This document shows positions 62,138 to 64,000 of a stretch of 64,000 bases of DNA, one piece after another; within the stretch, counting starts at the first letter, position 1; every line of letters starts with the position of its first letter. A program made the position numbers and the translations under genes. The notes beneath the pieces are model-generated. The model saw nothing but the letters and a program-made list of their open reading frames with translations, did no database searches and was not told the origin of the DNA. The stretch is from Hyphomicrobium sp. ghe19. GTDB taxonomy: Bacteria > Pseudomonadota > Alphaproteobacteria > Rhizobiales > Hyphomicrobiaceae. The stretch spans positions 1,681,001-1,745,000 of the forward strand of contig NZ_LR743509.1 in NCBI RefSeq assembly GCF_902712875.1, written 5' to 3'.

Positions 62138-63588
62138 CCGGCCCGGACGGCGAGACTTGTCCTGCCGGTCGATCGCGCGATCTCGATCCGGCCGACTGGG
62201 CAGAATTTCGCCGGCTCGCTCACGCTGCGCTGGACGACGTCATCACGCATGTCCAAACCATCAGAGAGAGTGCCGTCTGGCAGCCGATGCCCGATGAAAC
62301 GCGCGATCGGTTCGCTCGTTCGTTGCCGGTCAGCCCGCGAGATCTGAGCGACGTTCTCGCGGACGTCCGAACGCAGGTGTTGCCGTTCGCCTCCGGCAAT
62401 TTGCATCCGCGCTTCATGGGTTGGGCGCAGGGCGCGGGCACACCGGTCGGCATGGTGGCGGACATGGTGGCTGCCGGTTTGAACATGAATTGCGGTGGCC
62501 GGGACCACATCGGCATCGAGGTCGAACGTCAGATCGTTCGCTGGATGGCCGAGGCGTTCGGGTATTCGGACGGCGCGAGCGGGTTGCTGCTCACGGGCTC
62601 GTCGATGGCGAATTTTCTGGCGGTCACCATCGCCAAGGTCAACGCGATGGGGCCCAAGAGCCGAGAGACGGGTCTCAGAAGCGCGGACGGTCAGCTCGTC
62701 GCCTACACGTCGGCCGAGGCTCACAGCTGCATAGCGCAGGCGATGCAACTTTCGGGCATCGGATCGGCGAATTTGCGGAGGATCGAGGTCGATGCCGCGG
62801 GGAGGCTTCGGCCTGAAGCTTTGAAGGCTTCAATCACAGTCGATCGGGCTCGGGGATTTTTGCCGTTCCTTGTGGTTGCGACTGCCGGAACTGTGAACAC
62901 CGGGGCGATCGATCCGCTTGCGGACATTGCTCGGGTCGCATCGGAAGAAAAGCTATGGTTTCACGTCGATGGCGCAATCGGCGCGCTGTCGATTTTCGCG
63001 CCGCCGCTTCGGCACGTCTGTGCGGGAATTGAGATGTCGGACTCGGTGGCGCTCGATTTTCATAAGTGGGGTCACGTTCCCTACGAGGCCGGTTTCCTGC
63101 TCGTGAAAGACGGCGCGGCGCATAGGCAAGCCTTTGCCGAATCCGCTGCTTATCTCCAACGCGGGGAGAGGGGACTCGCGGCAGGCGAAACTTGGCCGTG
63201 CGACCTTGGCCCCGATCTCTCGCGCGGGTTCCGAGCGCTCAAGACGTGGATGACAATCGAAACGTTAGGTACGGCGCGGATTGGCGACGCCATCCTCCAC
63301 ACCTGCGAGCTGGCAAGCTATCTTGCGGAGCAGGTGAGACAGAGCCCGATCTTCGAGCTGAAGCATACGGTCGCTCTCAACATCGTCTGCTTCGGTGTTA
63401 AAGGCGGAAGCAGCGAGGTGAACCGCCAACTCGTGATGGATCTTCAGGAAGCCGGGACGGCCGCGCCTTCCTGGACGACGATCGATGGGGAACTCGTGAT
63501 CCGCTGCGCGATATTCAATCACCGGACGACGCGCGCCGATGTCGATCAGTTTATGGACGCGATTAGCGGCTTGGCGAGCGAAGCTTAG
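62134..63588 (+). CDS. Group II PLP-dependent decarboxylase (aromatic amino acid decarboxylase-like)
   Basis: 484 aa. It matches the DDC/Glu decarboxylase family: LHPRFMGWAQGAGTPVGMVA, the stacking His197 in AEAHSC, Asp279 in FHVDGAIG, and the PLP Lys311 in LDFHKWGHVPY. It should decarboxylate an L-amino acid or a larger amino-acid-like intermediate. The ATG overlaps the preceding stop (ATGA), which indicates coupling. An in-frame start at 62101 would lie inside the previous gene. Substrate class is uncertain. Confidence 0.87.
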   Translation: MTGPDGETCPAGRSRDLDPADWAEFRRLAHAALDDVITHVQTIRESAVWQPMPDETRDRFARSLPVSPRDLSDVLADVRTQVLPFASGNLHPRFMGWAQGAGTPVGMVADMVAAGLNMNCGGRDHIGIEVERQIVRWMAEAFGYSDGASGLLLTGSSMANFLAVTIAKVNAMGPKSRETGLRSADGQLVAYTSAEAHSCIAQAMQLSGIGSANLRRIEVDAAGRLRPEALKASITVDRARGFLPFLVVATAGTVNTGAIDPLADIARVASEEKLWFHVDGAIGALSIFAPPLRHVCAGIEMSDSVALDFHKWGHVPYEAGFLLVKDGAAHRQAFAESAAYLQRGERGLAAGETWPCDLGPDLSRGFRALKTWMTIETLGTARIGDAILHTCELASYLAEQVRQSPIFELKHTVALNIVCFGVKGGSSEVNRQLVMDLQEAGTAAPSWTTIDGELVIRCAIFNHRTTRADVDQFMDAISGLASEA

Positions 63589-63591
63589 GTA

Positions 63592-63903
63592 CTACCAACG
63601 GCGGGGTTGGCGCCCTCTGCGAGCATCCCAGCGGGCGCGCGAATTGACTTCGACCGCGCCATAAGGCCGGCGCCAATTCGGAAACAGGCCAAAGTAGGGA
63701 AGCGGATACGGCGACGCGTAGATGAAGCCGTTTGCCTCGTAAAGATTGTTGTAAGGCTGCGAGATGATGACCGGGGGCGGCAAGACCTCTTCAAAGTAGG
63801 CGTCGTCCGGCGGCGGGTAGCTGCCACCGAAATCCGCGGCCGACGCGGATGATGCAGTGAGACCCACAGCCGCGAATGCAGCGAGCGCGATAAGCGTTTT
63901 CAT
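63592..63903 (-). CDS. Small exported Pro/Tyr-rich hypothetical protein
   Basis: 103 aa. The signal peptide (MKTLIALAAFAAVGLTASSA) is cut near SAA-DF. The mature part is rich in Pro, Tyr, Asn and aromatic residues (ADFGGSYPPPDDAYFEEVLP, FIYASPYPLPYFGLFPNWRR) and ends in a basic tail. Such proteins are common in Hyphomicrobiales; the function is unknown. It converges with the decarboxylase gene, with 3 bases between the stops. Confidence 0.65.
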   Translation of the reverse strand: MKTLIALAAFAAVGLTASSASAADFGGSYPPPDDAYFEEVLPPPVIISQPYNNLYEANGFIYASPYPLPYFGLFPNWRRPYGAVEVNSRARWDARRGRQPRRW

Positions 63904-63931
63904 TGATGAGAAATTGTCCCCGGGAAGCCGA

Positions 63932-64000
63932 TCAATGGAACAGCGCAAACACGACCCAAGCGAGCGTCATCAAGCATATGATGGCGAGGGTCAGGCCGAA
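63932..64000 (-). CDS. C-terminal end of a membrane protein, cut by the window edge
   Basis: The minus strand reads FGLTLAIICLMTLAWVVFAL then FH and a stop, a clean transmembrane helix 28 bases upstream of the Pro/Tyr-rich gene. Only 22 residues are visible, so the start lies beyond base 64000. It may be another tiny membrane protein or the tail of a larger one. Confidence 0.4.
   Translation of the reverse strand, partial: FGLTLAIICLMTLAWVVFALFH

Overview
The window is a GC-rich chromosomal stretch from an alphaproteobacterium, most likely a Hyphomicrobiales member close to Hyphomicrobium. This is inferred from gene content and protein style, not from an rRNA gene. Supporting signs are the divergent recG / sdhE-mfd arrangement, an IalB family protein, DUF992 and DUF502 proteins, many small secreted proteins of rhizobial type, and high G+C at third codon positions. 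I see no rRNA, tRNA, CRISPR array, insertion sequence or prophage.

Layout. 1-4.7 kb: periplasmic glucan synthase (opgH) and a ycjX-ycjF pair. 4.8-8 kb: a papain-like hypothetical protein, malonyl-CoA decarboxylase and a ypfJ-type metallopeptidase. 8-15 kb: a cell-envelope block with a SPOR-like membrane protein, glmU and glmS (UDP-GlcNAc synthesis), a TPR-SPOR protein and a DUF502 membrane protein. 15-21 kb: recG, divergent from sdhE-mfd. 21-24.5 kb: an acyl-CoA synthetase overlapping an orphan YejA-like binding protein. 24.8-29.8 kb: IalB-like protein with a strong terminator, hspQ, a malyl-CoA lyase-like enzyme and aidB. 29.8-39 kb: many short, mostly secreted or unknown proteins, with agmatinase, a ParB-like protein, an LprI-type protein, a DCC oxidoreductase and pirin. 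39-41.6 kb: a preQ0/preQ1 set, queC-queE-queD-queF, all on the minus strand. 41.9-44.6 kb: enolase and small exported proteins.

44.7-57.2 kb is an exopolysaccharide locus: a Wzz/tyrosine-kinase-like fusion whose kinase P-loop is degenerate, a Tat-exported GH5 glycanase, an O-antigen-ligase/polymerase, a polysaccharide deacetylase, two GT4 glycosyltransferases, a Wzx-type flippase, an FAD oxidoreductase and a CelD-type acyltransferase. No Wza-like exporter or initiating sugar-phosphate transferase lies in the window.

58-63.6 kb: an MlaA lipoprotein, then a tight three-gene cassette: a TPR-ATP-grasp ligase, a fold-type-I PLP enzyme with a retained lysine, and a group II PLP decarboxylase joined to it by an ATGA overlap. 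I know of no pathway built from exactly these three genes, so this is the best candidate here for an undescribed system. Other points worth a look are a QueD with Asn at the catalytic Cys position, a repeat-flanked hairpin between glmU and glmS, and several unexplained inverted repeats.
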